This document shows, in pieces, positions 29,960-38,020 of a DNA stretch of 64,000 bases. The stretch's first letter is position 1. Each line of letters starts with the position of its first letter. The stretch lies in NCBI GenBank assembly GCA_963800135.1, contig CAWCZR010000009.1, positions 186,001 through 250,000 on the forward strand, given 5' to 3'. The position numbers and the translations under genes were made by a program. The notes under the pieces are model-generated. The model did not search any database. It saw only the letters and a program-made list of their open reading frames with translations, and was not told the DNA's origin. Origin of the DNA: DASPSM01 sp963800135. Its GTDB lineage: Bacteria; Planctomycetota; Planctomycetia; Planctomycetales; Planctomycetaceae.

Positions 29960-31720
29960 ATGTCCGGAACTCTTCCTCGCCTCGCTCTGCCGTTGCTGGC
30001 TGCCCTCGTTACGGGATCGATGATGCTCGAGCTGCCCTTTGATGTGGGGGACGCGCGGGCGGCGGCCGGCGAATACGATCGGCCCACGAAGATTCCGCAT
30101 CAGAGCCGCTCGGCCACGGTCGCCAGCCACGGAATTGTCGCCACGAGCCAGCCTCTGGCCGCGCAGGTCGGGCTCGACATCCTCAAGGCGGGGGGCAACG
30201 CGGCCGACGCAGCCATCGCCACCGACGCCATGATGGGCCTGGTCGAGCCGATGAGCTGCGGCATCGGCGGCGACCTGTTCTGTATCTATTGGGACGCCAA
30301 GACGCAGAAGCTCTATGGTCTCAATGCCAGCGGCCGCAGTCCCTATGCGCTCAATCGCGAGGTCTTCAAAGAGAAGGGGCTCAAAGAGATTCCCGGCAAC
30401 GGCATTCTCTCCTGGTCTGTGCCCGGCTGCGTCGACGGCTGGGACCAGCTCGGCAAGCGCTTCGGCACGATGCCCCTCTCGAAACTCGTTGCACCGGCCA
30501 TTCAATACGCGGAGGAAGGCTTTCCGGTCACCGAGATCATCGCCAACTATTGGAAACGGGGGGAGCCGCTCGCTCACCTTTACCCGGATACCGGCGCGAC
30601 CTATTACCCCAACGGCCACGCGCCCGTCATGGGCGAGTTGTTCCGCAATCCAAACCTGGCGACCAGCCTGCGGGCCATCGCCGAGGGTGGCCGCGACGCC
30701 TATTACCGCGGGCCCATCGCCGAGCAGATCGTCTCGTACAGCCAGAAGCACGGCGGCTACTTCACCAAGAAAGACTTTGCCGACCACACCTCGACATGGG
30801 TTGAGCCGGTCTCGACCAACTATCGCGGCTACGACGTTTGGGAGCTGCCGCCGAACGGGCAGGGGATCGCCGTGCTGCAGATCCTCAACATCCTCGAGGG
30901 TTACGACATTCGCTCGATGGGCCGGCTCAGCCCCGACTATCTGCACCTGTTCATCGAGGCAAAGAAGCTGGCCTATGCCGACCGGGCGAAATACTTCGCC
31001 GATCCCGCCTTCGCCAAGCTCCCCGTCGAGCAGCTGATCTCCAAGGAATACGCGGCGAGGCAACGGAAGCGGATCGATCCCCAGCGGGCGGCCAACTCGG
31101 TCGATCCCGGCGATCCCCTGTTGGCGAAGGGCGGCGACACGATTTATCTCTGCGTCGTCGACAAGGATCGCAACTGTTGCTCGTTCATTCAGAGCAACTT
31201 CGCCGGCTTCGGTTCGCGGCTCGTGCCGGGCAAAGTCGGCTTCGTGATGCAAAACCGCGGCTCGCAGTTCTCGCTCGACCCCAAGCATCTCAACTCGCTC
31301 GAGCCACACAAGCGGCCCTTCCACACGATCATCCCCGCGATGGTCACGAAGGACGGCAAGCCCTGGCTGACCTTCGGCGTGATGGGGGGCGACATGCAGC
31401 CGCAGGGGCACGTGCAGGTGCTGATCAACATGATCGACTTCGGTCTCGACGTGCAGGCCGCGGGCGACGCCGGCCGCGTGCGGCACGACGGTTCGCAGAC
31501 GCCGACCGGACGGCCGATGGAGTCGGGCGGCGGCGAGGTCGACGTCGAATCGAGCATCCCCCAGGCCACGCGGGACGAACTGACGAAGCGCGGCCACCAC
31601 GTTGTCTTCAAAGCGGACGACGGCTTCGGCGGCTACCAGGGCATCCGCATCGACCAGGAGCACGGCACCCTGCACGGCGGCACCGAGCCCCGCAAAGACG
31701 GCGCCGCTGTCGGCTACTAA
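29960..31720 (+). CDS. ggt: Exported gamma-glutamyltransferase
   Basis: N-terminal-nucleophile hydrolase of about 586 residues acting on glutathione and other gamma-glutamyl compounds in the periplasm. ATG 29960 is chosen because AAGGGG lies upstream; the signal peptide is 'LALPLLAALVTGSMMLELP'. The family opening 'MVATSQPLAAQVGLDILKAG'-like block and 'GGNAADAAIATDAMMGLVEP' are present, as is 'GIGGDLFCIYWD'. The autoprocessing Thr is in 'GGDTIYLCVVDKDRNCCSFI', where most GGTs have a HTTHxSVVD block; the Thr is kept but the flanks differ. The small-subunit glycine loop is in 'MGGDMQPQGHVQVL'. This divergent flank fits the acylase-like GGT branch. Confidence 0.85.
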   Translation: MSGTLPRLALPLLAALVTGSMMLELPFDVGDARAAAGEYDRPTKIPHQSRSATVASHGIVATSQPLAAQVGLDILKAGGNAADAAIATDAMMGLVEPMSCGIGGDLFCIYWDAKTQKLYGLNASGRSPYALNREVFKEKGLKEIPGNGILSWSVPGCVDGWDQLGKRFGTMPLSKLVAPAIQYAEEGFPVTEIIANYWKRGEPLAHLYPDTGATYYPNGHAPVMGELFRNPNLATSLRAIAEGGRDAYYRGPIAEQIVSYSQKHGGYFTKKDFADHTSTWVEPVSTNYRGYDVWELPPNGQGIAVLQILNILEGYDIRSMGRLSPDYLHLFIEAKKLAYADRAKYFADPAFAKLPVEQLISKEYAARQRKRIDPQRAANSVDPGDPLLAKGGDTIYLCVVDKDRNCCSFIQSNFAGFGSRLVPGKVGFVMQNRGSQFSLDPKHLNSLEPHKRPFHTIIPAMVTKDGKPWLTFGVMGGDMQPQGHVQVLINMIDFGLDVQAAGDAGRVRHDGSQTPTGRPMESGGGEVDVESSIPQATRDELTKRGHHVVFKADDGFGGYQGIRIDQEHGTLHGGTEPRKDGAAVGY

Positions 31721-31721
31721 C

Positions 31722-31739
31722 CGCCCGTGTCTACGGGCG
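31722..31739. terminator. Hairpin between convergent genes
   Basis: CGCCCGT (31722-31728) pairs with ACGGGCG (31733-31739) across a 4-base loop, two bases after the ggt stop and before the convergent FliN-like gene. No T-tract follows, so its termination activity is only suggested. Confidence 0.4.
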
Positions 31740-31767
31740 AGGATCGATCGCACCCAAGCCTGGGACG

Positions 31768-32721
31768 TCAGTCGCGCGGGCCTCTGCCTTCAACGACCCG
31801 CTCGCGGCGTTCCTCGTCCACGCCGACCCTCGAGACTTTCAGGCCGAAGCTTTCGCCGATCTTGATCGCCTCGCCCTGACAGAAGCGATGATTGTTCACG
31901 TACAGGTCGAGCAGGGCCTCGCACGACTTGTTGAACGTCACCAGCGATCCCGGCACCAGCGCCACCACCGTCCCCAACGACATCTTTCGCTCGGCCAACC
32001 GCACGCTGACGGTCACCGGCACGTTGAGAACTCGCAGGGCCCGTATCGCTGCATCAGCCGACGCGGCTGCCTCTTGAGCAGCGCCGTCGCCGTCCGCCTC
32101 GTCGACGTCGGCGAACTCCTCGCCATCGTCCGCCAGTCCCTCGTCGAATTGTTCTGACTCTTCAGCGGATTCGAGTGCGCCTGCTCCCAAGCCCGCTCCT
32201 GGCTGCGTCACTGTCACCGGCGGCTCAGCGACCGGCACGATCACCAGCAGCTTGGCCACCGCCGCCTCGTTGGTGCCGTCGGTGTGAAAGACCGAAAGCT
32301 CGATCATCTTGGCGGAGGGCGTCGCTTTCGCGCTCTGAGCCACTTCGATCAGGTTCTCGGTCGCCGTCGCCGCAAAGCGTTCTGACTCCAGCTCGGCCGG
32401 CAACAAGAGCATCGACAGCTCGTGCGCCAGCGTCTGCAGCTGATTGTTCTGGCTGACGTCGGGCTGGCGATACCAGGCCGGCAGCGGCAACGTCTGGGGA
32501 ATGAGGACGATCAGCCCCTCATTGCCGACGGCGATCCCCACCGCCAGGCCCGGCACCTGAAACTCGGCCAGCCCGCCCGCCTCGCCGACGCTGCTCGGCT
32601 CTCCGGCCGACAAACGAATCTCGCACCCCAGCGCCGTGCGAAACGTCTCGGCCAGCTGGGCCACGTGGTCGCGGCACTGGTCGATGATTTGCTGGGTTTG
32701 TGCTTCGGTCAGTTGAGCCAT
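31768..32721 (-). CDS. Orphan FliN/FliM-type (SpoA domain) protein
   Basis: Protein of about 317 residues from ATG 32721. The C-terminal ~80 residues are a SpoA/FliN domain: 'LRVLNVPVTVSVRLAERKM' followed by 'LGTVVALVPGSLVTF', 'LYVNNHRFCQGEAIKIGES' and 'FGLKVSRV', matching the flagellar C-ring and type III secretion FliN fold. The N-terminal ~170 residues are a separate domain with hydrophobic beta-strands. An acidic linker (about residues 185-225, rich in Glu, Asp and Ala) joins them. No other flagellar or type III gene is nearby, so it may serve a dispersed flagellar gene set or a non-flagellar role. Confidence 0.75.
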   Translation of the reverse strand: MAQLTEAQTQQIIDQCRDHVAQLAETFRTALGCEIRLSAGEPSSVGEAGGLAEFQVPGLAVGIAVGNEGLIVLIPQTLPLPAWYRQPDVSQNNQLQTLAHELSMLLLPAELESERFAATATENLIEVAQSAKATPSAKMIELSVFHTDGTNEAAVAKLLVIVPVAEPPVTVTQPGAGLGAGALESAEESEQFDEGLADDGEEFADVDEADGDGAAQEAAASADAAIRALRVLNVPVTVSVRLAERKMSLGTVVALVPGSLVTFNKSCEALLDLYVNNHRFCQGEAIKIGESFGLKVSRVGVDEERRERVVEGRGPRD

Positions 32722-33071
32722 CGTGAGATCGGCCGAGCCGCGCTCGCAGGCGGCCGTGCGACCGACCGCGTGTTGAATGTCGGGCCGCAAAATCAGCCAC
32801 GTCCGCCGACAGCGCCGACCTCATAAACATCGTCTTACCCGTTCGGAATCTGCGGCAAGGAGCCCGCAGACGTCAGTCTTTACCCGATCAACCGAAACAC
32901 CCACCCCTTCGGCGCGGAGCAGTCCAACGTTGCCCCACGCCCCGCCGCGGGAGAGGGGTTGACGGTGAGCGGCGGCGTTGGTGTCCCGTCCCGCTCTGCC
33001 CTCGCGCCCCGTGTCCCGGCGAGCCGACTGCGTCAGCTGTCGGGTGCTTTGGCATTCCCCAGAAAATCTTC

Positions 33072-33238
33072 GGGCTTTTCTCGATGAAACAACGAGTCCC
33101 GTCCCGTTCTTCTCGAGCCCCAACGGGGCGCGACAGCTAGAGCCTGGGTCGGAGCGCAGCGCAGGCCCAGGATCCCGAGACCTCAATCCACATCTTCTCC
33201 CCTCTCCCCTCGCGGGAGAGGGGCCGGGGGTGAGGGGG
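33072..33238 (+). repeat. Interspersed repeat A, copy 1
   Basis: A composite unit: a 'CTCGATGAAACAACGAGTCC' start, a 'CCCCAACGGGGCGCGACAG' block, then 'CCTGGGTCGGAGCGCAGCG', 'AGGCCCAGGATCCC', and a 'CCCCTCTCCC...GGGAGAGGGG' hairpin with a CTCGC loop that ends in GTGAGGGG. Copies 2 and 3 follow within 600 bases, and degraded inverted copies lie at 37.1 and 37.8 kb. Confidence 0.85.
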
Positions 33239-33399
33239 CCCATTCGTATCCCTTCCCACCAACACGAAGTGTCCGGACCGGACGCGATCCCGTCGCCTCG
33301 TTATCTCTGACTTCAGACCTTGGACTGATCGTTCGAGTCTCGTCCCGCTTTTGCCAGCCTGCGACGCGCGCCGTGGAACCGGAGAAAGCGAATTCGCCG

Positions 33400-33622
33400 G
33401 GATACGCTCGGTGAAACAACGAGTCCCGTCCCGAGTCCCGTCCCATTCTTCTCCAGCCCCAACGGGGCGCGACAGCTACAGCCTGGGTCGGAGCACAGCG
33501 CAGGCCCAGGATCCCAAGACCCCCTCCACATCTTCCCCCCTCTCCCCGTATTGAGTCCTGCGCCGGCACTTACCGCCGGAGCGGCGGACGCCGGCAAGAC
33601 GGGAGAGGGCCGGGGTGAGGGT
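33400..33622 (+). repeat. Interspersed repeat A, copy 2 (interrupted)
   Basis: Same block order as copy 1, with 'GAGTCCCGTCCC' partly duplicated (33421-33443). The terminal hairpin loop is replaced by about 55 extra bases (33549-33603), so one repeat type is nested inside another. Confidence 0.8.
33549..33603 (-). repeat. Repeat element B inside the hairpin of repeat A copy 2
   Basis: Read on the minus strand this is a ~55-base GC-rich element with the core CGTCCGCCGCTCCGGCGG, followed by a TGCCGGCGC block. It matches 37756-37811 and the 3' coding end of the OLD-family gene (37020-37077). In both hairpin cases it sits exactly in the loop of a CCCCTCTCCC/GGGAGAGGGG stem. Confidence 0.75.
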
Positions 33623-33631
33623 CAAAATTTC

Positions 33632-33801
33632 CCGGGATACGCTCGATGAAACAACGAGTCCCGTCCCGTTCTTCTCCAGCCCCAACGGGGCGCGACAGCG
33701 ATAGCCTGGGTCGGAGCGCAGCGCAGGCCCAGGATCCCGAGACCCCGATCCACATCTTCTCCCCTCTCCCCTCGCGGGGGAGGGGCCGGGGGTGAGGGGG
33801 T
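33632..33801 (+). repeat. Interspersed repeat A, copy 3
   Basis: Third direct copy, complete and uninterrupted, beginning 'GGGATACGCTCGATGAAACA' and ending in the CCCCTCTCCC hairpin and GTGAGGGGG. It differs from copy 1 at only a few positions. Confidence 0.85.
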
Positions 33802-34002
33802 GCACCCGATCGATGCGGTTTAGTAATCAGTCCCGTCCCGTCTCAAATCAATCCCGTCCCGATTGCCGGGCCGGATCGCCGCTCAACGGATCGACACTCC
33901 AACGGATCGACACTGACCGGTGGGACTCTCGTCGGTGGGTCCACCCCCCTTATATCAAATGTGAGAGACCCGTCCCGGCGTGACCACTTTTAGCCGGACC
34001 CG

Positions 34003-34092
34003 GCGGGACAACTTGTCCCGCGCGCGCGGGGATCTTTTTCTCCCTCGATCCTCGTGTGAAAAAGGATCCCCACCGCGGCGGGGATCCTTTTT
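34003..34092. promoter_or_regulatory. Cluster of interlocking palindromes
   Basis: GCGGGACAA (34003-34011) and TTGTCCCGC (34013-34021) form a near-perfect palindrome. A GGGGATCTTTTT arm near 34028 can pair with AAAAAGGATCCCC (34059-34071), which can alternatively pair perfectly with GGGGATCCTTTTT (34080-34092). The last pair is a 13-base perfect stem with an 8-base loop and a T-run, as in a rho-independent terminator. The first pairing would exclude it, giving the geometry of an attenuator. It lies about 390 bases upstream of the OLD-family gene. A remnant of repeat origin is the alternative. Confidence 0.5.
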
Positions 34093-34249
34093 CGTCCCCG
34101 CGTACGCTAACCGGCGCACCCAGGCGCTCGCGCCGAGAACCGCTCTCTCCATTCAGCCACAAAACCGAGACCCGTCCAAGATCAGTTTTGGCGGAATCCG
34201 GGATCGACGACGCGGATCGTCAACGAGCGGGCAGCCGCACCGATTCTGA

Positions 34250-34390
34250 ATTTGAGCCCCGCCCAGGGGCGACAGAAAATAGCCCAGCGTTTTCAACCCT
34301 GGGCAACGGGTGCCGAAGAAAATCTCCCAAGCCCCGATCGGAGCGGCAATCGCAGTTCGTGGTGGGATTTCAATCGATCCCCGCATAAAC
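34250..34390 (+). repeat. Planctomycete-type 'GGGGCGACAG' interspersed repeat
   Basis: Blocks AGCCCCG...AGGGGCGACAG, ATAGCCCAG...CCCTGGGC and CGATCGGAGCGGCAAT, with the two inverted pairs expected of the structured repeats seen throughout planctomycete genomes. It ends about 90 bases before the OLD-family gene. I found one copy in this window; family assignment is from memory. Confidence 0.5.
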
Positions 34391-34479
34391 TACCACTCCG
34401 GTCGCGATTCTGCCCGATTGCATATCAACTGACAGTTGACCGGTTGGCGAATGAGCCTGGGACTCGCTAGGGAACGCGC

Positions 34480-37085
34480 ATGAAAGCTACGAAGGTCCTT
34501 CTTCGTTGGTACAAATCATTCAACGTCAACTACACGCAATACGCTGACCACGGCGCGAAAACTCCCCAGCGTCCGTGGAACACACTTCATCTGCCGGGTG
34601 CGACGGAATCAGATCTTCCATTCATAGAGATTCCGTTAGAAGGCGACATCACGACTGTCGTTGGCGCGAACGAAAGCGGCAAGTCACACTTACTGAGCGC
34701 GATCAGTAAAGTCATTACCAGTCATGGGCTGAAGGATGCGCACGGACACTCACGCTCGTTTTCCCGCACAGATCTTTGCCACTATTCGTCTATCCGCAGT
34801 AAGAACGCGGACGCTTGGCCTAAACATTGGCCTTGAGTTTTCACAGCTCACGCAGCCCGACGCCGCTGCACTTGCGACAGCCATGAAAGGCGGGGTGTGG
34901 CAACCAGTCGTCAACGGAAAGTTTACGCTTATCATTGCCCCAAAGAACCCCGATGCACCCGCGTGCATCTACGCGGACAACGTTGCGGCCGCGATCCCAT
35001 TGAACGATGACCAGCTTGGCGCGGTACGCGCGTGCCTTCCGCAGGTGCTCTTCATTCAGTCGCAGGCCGAACTCTCGGACGATATCCACGTTGCCGATAT
35101 TCTTGCTCATTTTGGAACGCCGACCGAAGGCTCCGGCACTAGCCGCCAATACCTGCCATTTACTGTCCTCTTGCAGATTGTCGACGCATTACGACTGATC
35201 ACACCCGGTGCCAACCAGCAACTGACCGCTGCAGATGCGCAATCTCTCGCCGGTGCAAAAACGCTGATTAACTCGTCGCCCCAAAAGTTGCTTGCGGGCC
35301 GGCTCGAGGCCGACCTCTTTCGCGTGCTTGGCATCCAGGCGGCCGCGATCGAGTTTCTCGCCGGGCTCGACGACGCAGATCGGAGCTACGCTGAGTCACT
35401 CGTCGAAACGTGGAACGAAGAAATCGATAAAACCCTCAATTTGTCCCATTACTGGCAACAGGATGATCAGTTTCGGATTCGGATGAATTACAAGCGCGGA
35501 ATGGTTTTTTTCCGAAATCACGGACAAGACGAACGCGGTCTACACTTTTCAAGAGCGCAGTTCTGGATTGAAGTACTTCCTCAGCTACTACATCCAGGCC
35601 AAAGCTATTCAGCAGGCCACACGCGACAAGGCCTGCATCATCCTCATGGACGAGCCCGACTCGTATCTTTCCATCGCAGGACAGCGAAATTTGCTCGCCG
35701 TTTTCGAGTCGCTCGTCAGTGCTGACAGCTCGCTTCGCAACGCCCAACTACTTTACACGACACACTCGCCGTTCCTGATCAATCGGAATTTTCCGAGGCG
35801 CATTCGGCTTGTTCGCAAAGGTGACGCAGAAGAAGGCACTCAGTATGTGAGTGCCGGTCACGTCCGCAGGTACGAGCCGATTCGCTCGGCACTTGGGATT
35901 GACTGCGCCCAAACCCTTTTCATGGGCGCCACGAACGTCATCGTCGAAGGAGCTACCGACCAATATCTTGTGAGTGAGCTTGTCCGCTTCTTCGCAACCC
36001 CTGACAACATTTCCGAGCTCTTGGACCTGAACTCAGTTGTTTTGACGTCGGCAGACGGCGCGGGCGGTCCGGTGCAGTTGCTTTCCGCCTCCAACTGGGG
36101 CGACGAGCCGCGGCCAGCAACCGTGGTGGTCCTCGATGACGATGCCGCCGGTCATCGGGCGCGGGATCGGATTACGGGAGTCGAGAGGGGAGCCAAGCAA
36201 CTCATTCCCCCCGAATTTGTGGTAACCATGTCCGATGTCCTTTCGTTAGCGCCCGAGGCGGGACATACGGCCGTAACCATTGAAGACGTGGTCCCTGTGA
36301 AGATGTATGCCGAGGCGCTTCGTAGATACTTCAAACGTTGGTACGACTCCGATCTTGGGCAAGAATCCGAAGACTCGCTCGCGGATGGCACATTTGCCGA
36401 ACACGGGCTTGTTGACGGCGCTCTGAAAGTCTTTAACCGGATACTCGGCCAAGAACGGGACACATATGACAAGATGGGAGTCCTCCGTGAGGCGCTCCCG
36501 CTCTTAGAGGACTGCGCATTCTCGATCGACGTCGAAAGTCTTCGTGCCAGGTTCGCAGGCCTGTGCGCTTGCCTTCGCGAGAAAGTAGCTGCGAGCGAGC
36601 ATGCCCAACAGATTCGCTCGGCGAAACAAGCGATCAATCGCATCATCAAGGAGTTCTTCGTTATCCATAAAGAGTCGTCAGTGCTATTTGATGTGGGTGT
36701 TTTGATCGGGCGCCTTCTCCGAGAGGCAGAGCAGCTTGGGAGTGACGGGGCCGAACTGGCTCAGGTTTTGAATGAATGGCGGGAAAACGTCAAGAAAATG
36801 AGGTCGGCGGATCAGAAGCGACTGTCAGGCGACTCATGGAAGGAATGGTCTCGGCGATTCGAGAGAATAAAACGAGATCCGTTCGCTCTGGACTGGTTCC
36901 GATGCGCCGACGAGGCGTCGGGAGCAAAGGACATTCCTGCGAAAGCTCCACTTGAGGCGAAAGACACTGGGGTTAATCTCTCGGTCGAAGCACCCCAGCA
37001 AAGTGTTGGCGCTGACGCAGCCGTGCAGACGTCCGCCGCTCCGGTGGAAACGGGCGGCGCGGACGCAATGCAGATTCAGGGCTGA
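34480..37085 (+). CDS. OLD-family ATPase/TOPRIM nuclease, two frameshifts
   Basis: About 867 residues after repair; ATG 34480 has AGGGAA upstream. The ABC-type ATPase half shows Walker A 'VVGANESGKSHLLSAI' (~residue 62), the signature 'ERSSGLKYFLSYY' (~358), Walker B 'CIILMDEPDSYLS' (~384) and 'YTTHSPFLI' (~425). The TOPRIM half shows 'VIVEGATDQYLVSELV' (~486, metal-binding Glu) and 'VVVLDDDAAGHRARD' (~551, acidic pair). OLD nucleases are phage-defence effectors (P2 OLD, GajA). Breaks lie at AAA 34822-34824 and AAA 35515-35517; removing one A in each restores the frame. A UvrD-type GajB helicase is not adjacent. The last ~18 codons coincide with repeat element B. Composition is less GC-rich than the neighbours, suggesting acquisition. 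Confidence 0.82.
37020..37077 (+). repeat. Repeat element B forming the 3' coding end of the OLD-family gene
   Basis: ACGTCCGCCGCTCCGGTGG followed by GGCGGCGCGGACGCAATGC matches the element at 37756-37811 at most positions over about 48 bases. It encodes the C-terminal tail of the OLD-family protein (TSAAPVETGGADAMQIQG) and stays in frame to the stop at 37083-37085. Confidence 0.7.
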
Positions 37086-37101
37086 AGAACAAACCAGGAT
37101 G

Positions 37102-37190
37102 GCTCGGGATCCCAGGCTTGCGCTGCGCTCCGACCTGGGCTATGGCTGTCTCGGCCCGTTCGGCCTCAGGAGAAGACGAGATAAGAACCC
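37102..37190 (-). repeat. Interspersed repeat A, degraded inverted copy
   Basis: GGGATCCCAGGCTTGCGCTG, GCTCCGACCTGGGCTATGGC and CGGCCCGTTCGGCCTCAGGA read as the reverse complement of the central part of repeat A. It begins about 15 bases after the OLD-family stop. Confidence 0.7.
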
Positions 37191-37343
37191 CGCAGCTGAC
37201 ACTGCAGGCTCGCGGGGTCTGTCAGCGCCCGCGCAGGGTGTCCACGTGCGGCCCCCCTGTCATGGCGGGCGTAGAGCGTGGGCGATATGATCCGGTCTTC
37301 GAAACGCGGACAATTCCGCGAGATGCCATTAAGAGGACTGTCG

Positions 37344-37604
37344 ATGTCGGCGGAAGATTGGGAATCGCTCAAGCAGGAACTCCGCAAGGAGGCTGACCAG
37401 CAAATCGCGGCAGCGCAAGACCAGGCCCGCAAAGACTCGATTCGAGCGGATCTGACCTCCTTTGCCCGTCTTCCCGTTCCGACGAGCGACTACGAGATTG
37501 TCCAACGTCGCGCGCTGGTAACAGAGTATCGAACGAAATGGGCCAGCGGCGGCAAAGACAGCCGGATGCGCGACGCTCTTTTCGGGCGGCTCAACGAGGA
37601 CTGA
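37344..37604 (+). CDS. Small protein of unknown function next to the OLD-family gene
   Basis: Protein of 86 residues from ATG 37344, with AGAGGA upstream; the frame opens earlier, at 37278. It is charged and predicted helical ('WESLKQELRKEADQQIAAAQ', 'KDSIRADLTSFARLP', 'EYRTKWASGGKDSRMRDALF'). There is no membrane segment, zinc motif or HTH that I recognise. It lies on the same strand as the OLD-family gene, with an inverted repeat-A copy between them. It could be an accessory or unrelated. Base composition is like that of the OLD gene. Confidence 0.6.
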   Translation: MSAEDWESLKQELRKEADQQIAAAQDQARKDSIRADLTSFARLPVPTSDYEIVQRRALVTEYRTKWASGGKDSRMRDALFGRLNED

Positions 37605-37652
37605 GCGGCCGCGGCGACGACGGTCACGACAATACGCTCGCTCTGTTGAAAG

Positions 37653-37692
37653 CGACGGGTGGCCAGGGCGCTCCGCTCTGCGGAAGCCCCGG
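37653..37692 (+). repeat. Palindromic repeat C, copy 1
   Basis: GACGGGTGGCCAGGGCGCTC followed by CGCTCTGCGGAAGCCCCGG. It folds as GGGGC(G/T)...GCCCC around a CGCTCCGC/GCGGAAGC stem. Three further copies lie at 37959, 49024 and 49192 (inverted). Confidence 0.8.
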
Positions 37693-37725
37693 AATGTACG
37701 CGGCGACGCAGGCAACATTACGAAT

Positions 37726-37915
37726 GCCCCTCACCCCCGGCCCCTCTCCCCGCCTTGCCGGCGTCCGCCGCTCCGGCGGCAACTGCCGGCGCGGACGCAA
37801 TGCGGGGAGAGGGGAGAATCAGCAGATGATGGCGCCCCGGGATCCCAGGCCTGCGCTGCGCTCCGACCTGGGCTATAGGATCTCGGCCCGTTGGGCCTCA
37901 GGACGAAGAGCCTCG
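37726..37915 (-). repeat. Interspersed repeat A, inverted copy containing element B
   Basis: CCCCTCACCCCCGGCCCCTC, a stem CCTCTCCCCG/CGGGGAGAGG interrupted by element B (37756-37811), then GGGATCCCAGGCCTGCGCTG and CTCCGACCTGGGCTATAGGA, in the reverse order to repeat A. This is the second case where element B occupies the hairpin loop. Confidence 0.75.
37756..37811 (+). repeat. Repeat element B in the hairpin loop of an inverted repeat A
   Basis: CTTGCCGGCGTCCGCCGCTC followed by CGGCGGCAACTGCCGGCGCG and GACGCAATGC. It is the best match to the OLD gene's 3' end and to the inverted copy at 33549-33603. Confidence 0.75.
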
Positions 37916-37958
37916 GGCGCGCGAGCGTCCCGGGACATGACGCGCTGGGTACGCCTGC

Positions 37959-37999
37959 GGACGGGTGGCCGGGGCGCTCCGCCTTGCGGAAGCCCCGGA
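37959..37999 (+). repeat. Palindromic repeat C, copy 2
   Basis: GGACGGGTGGCCGGGGCGCT followed by CCGCCTTGCGGAAGCCCCGG, 20 bases before the glnA stop. Its symmetry could serve as a terminator for the convergent transcripts. Confidence 0.8.
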
Positions 38000-38020
38000 A
38001 CGTGCCGCTCCGCTCAGACC

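Larger units (their letters stand above)
32722..34479. other. Gene-free repeat island
   Basis: About 1.75 kb with no convincing gene. The short open frames here run through repeated DNA and reappear in each repeat copy, so I reject them. The region holds three direct copies of a long interspersed repeat (33.07-33.80 kb), an interlocking palindrome cluster (34003-34092) and a distinct repeat of the 'GGGGCGACAG / TAGCCCAG / CCCTGGGC' type (34250-34390). The first ~280 bases show only a weak hairpin at 32850-32872. It separates the FliN-like gene from the OLD-family gene and marks the edge of an accessory zone. Confidence 0.7.

Noticed and set aside
33072..33801. Possible CRISPR array from regularly recurring repeats
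   Set aside because: The units are long (about 100-170 bases), differ in length, are internally composed of palindromes, and the intervals are not uniform spacers. No cas gene is present.
32722..34479. Several short open frames in the repeat island (for example 33183-33569 and 33980-34249)
   Set aside because: They recur in each repeat copy, have no consistent start or ribosome site, and their amino-acid composition follows the repeat sequence.
34480..37604. A Gabija (GajA/GajB) system
   Set aside because: The OLD-family protein could be a GajA relative, but no UvrD-type helicase lies within the window, so the name is not supported.
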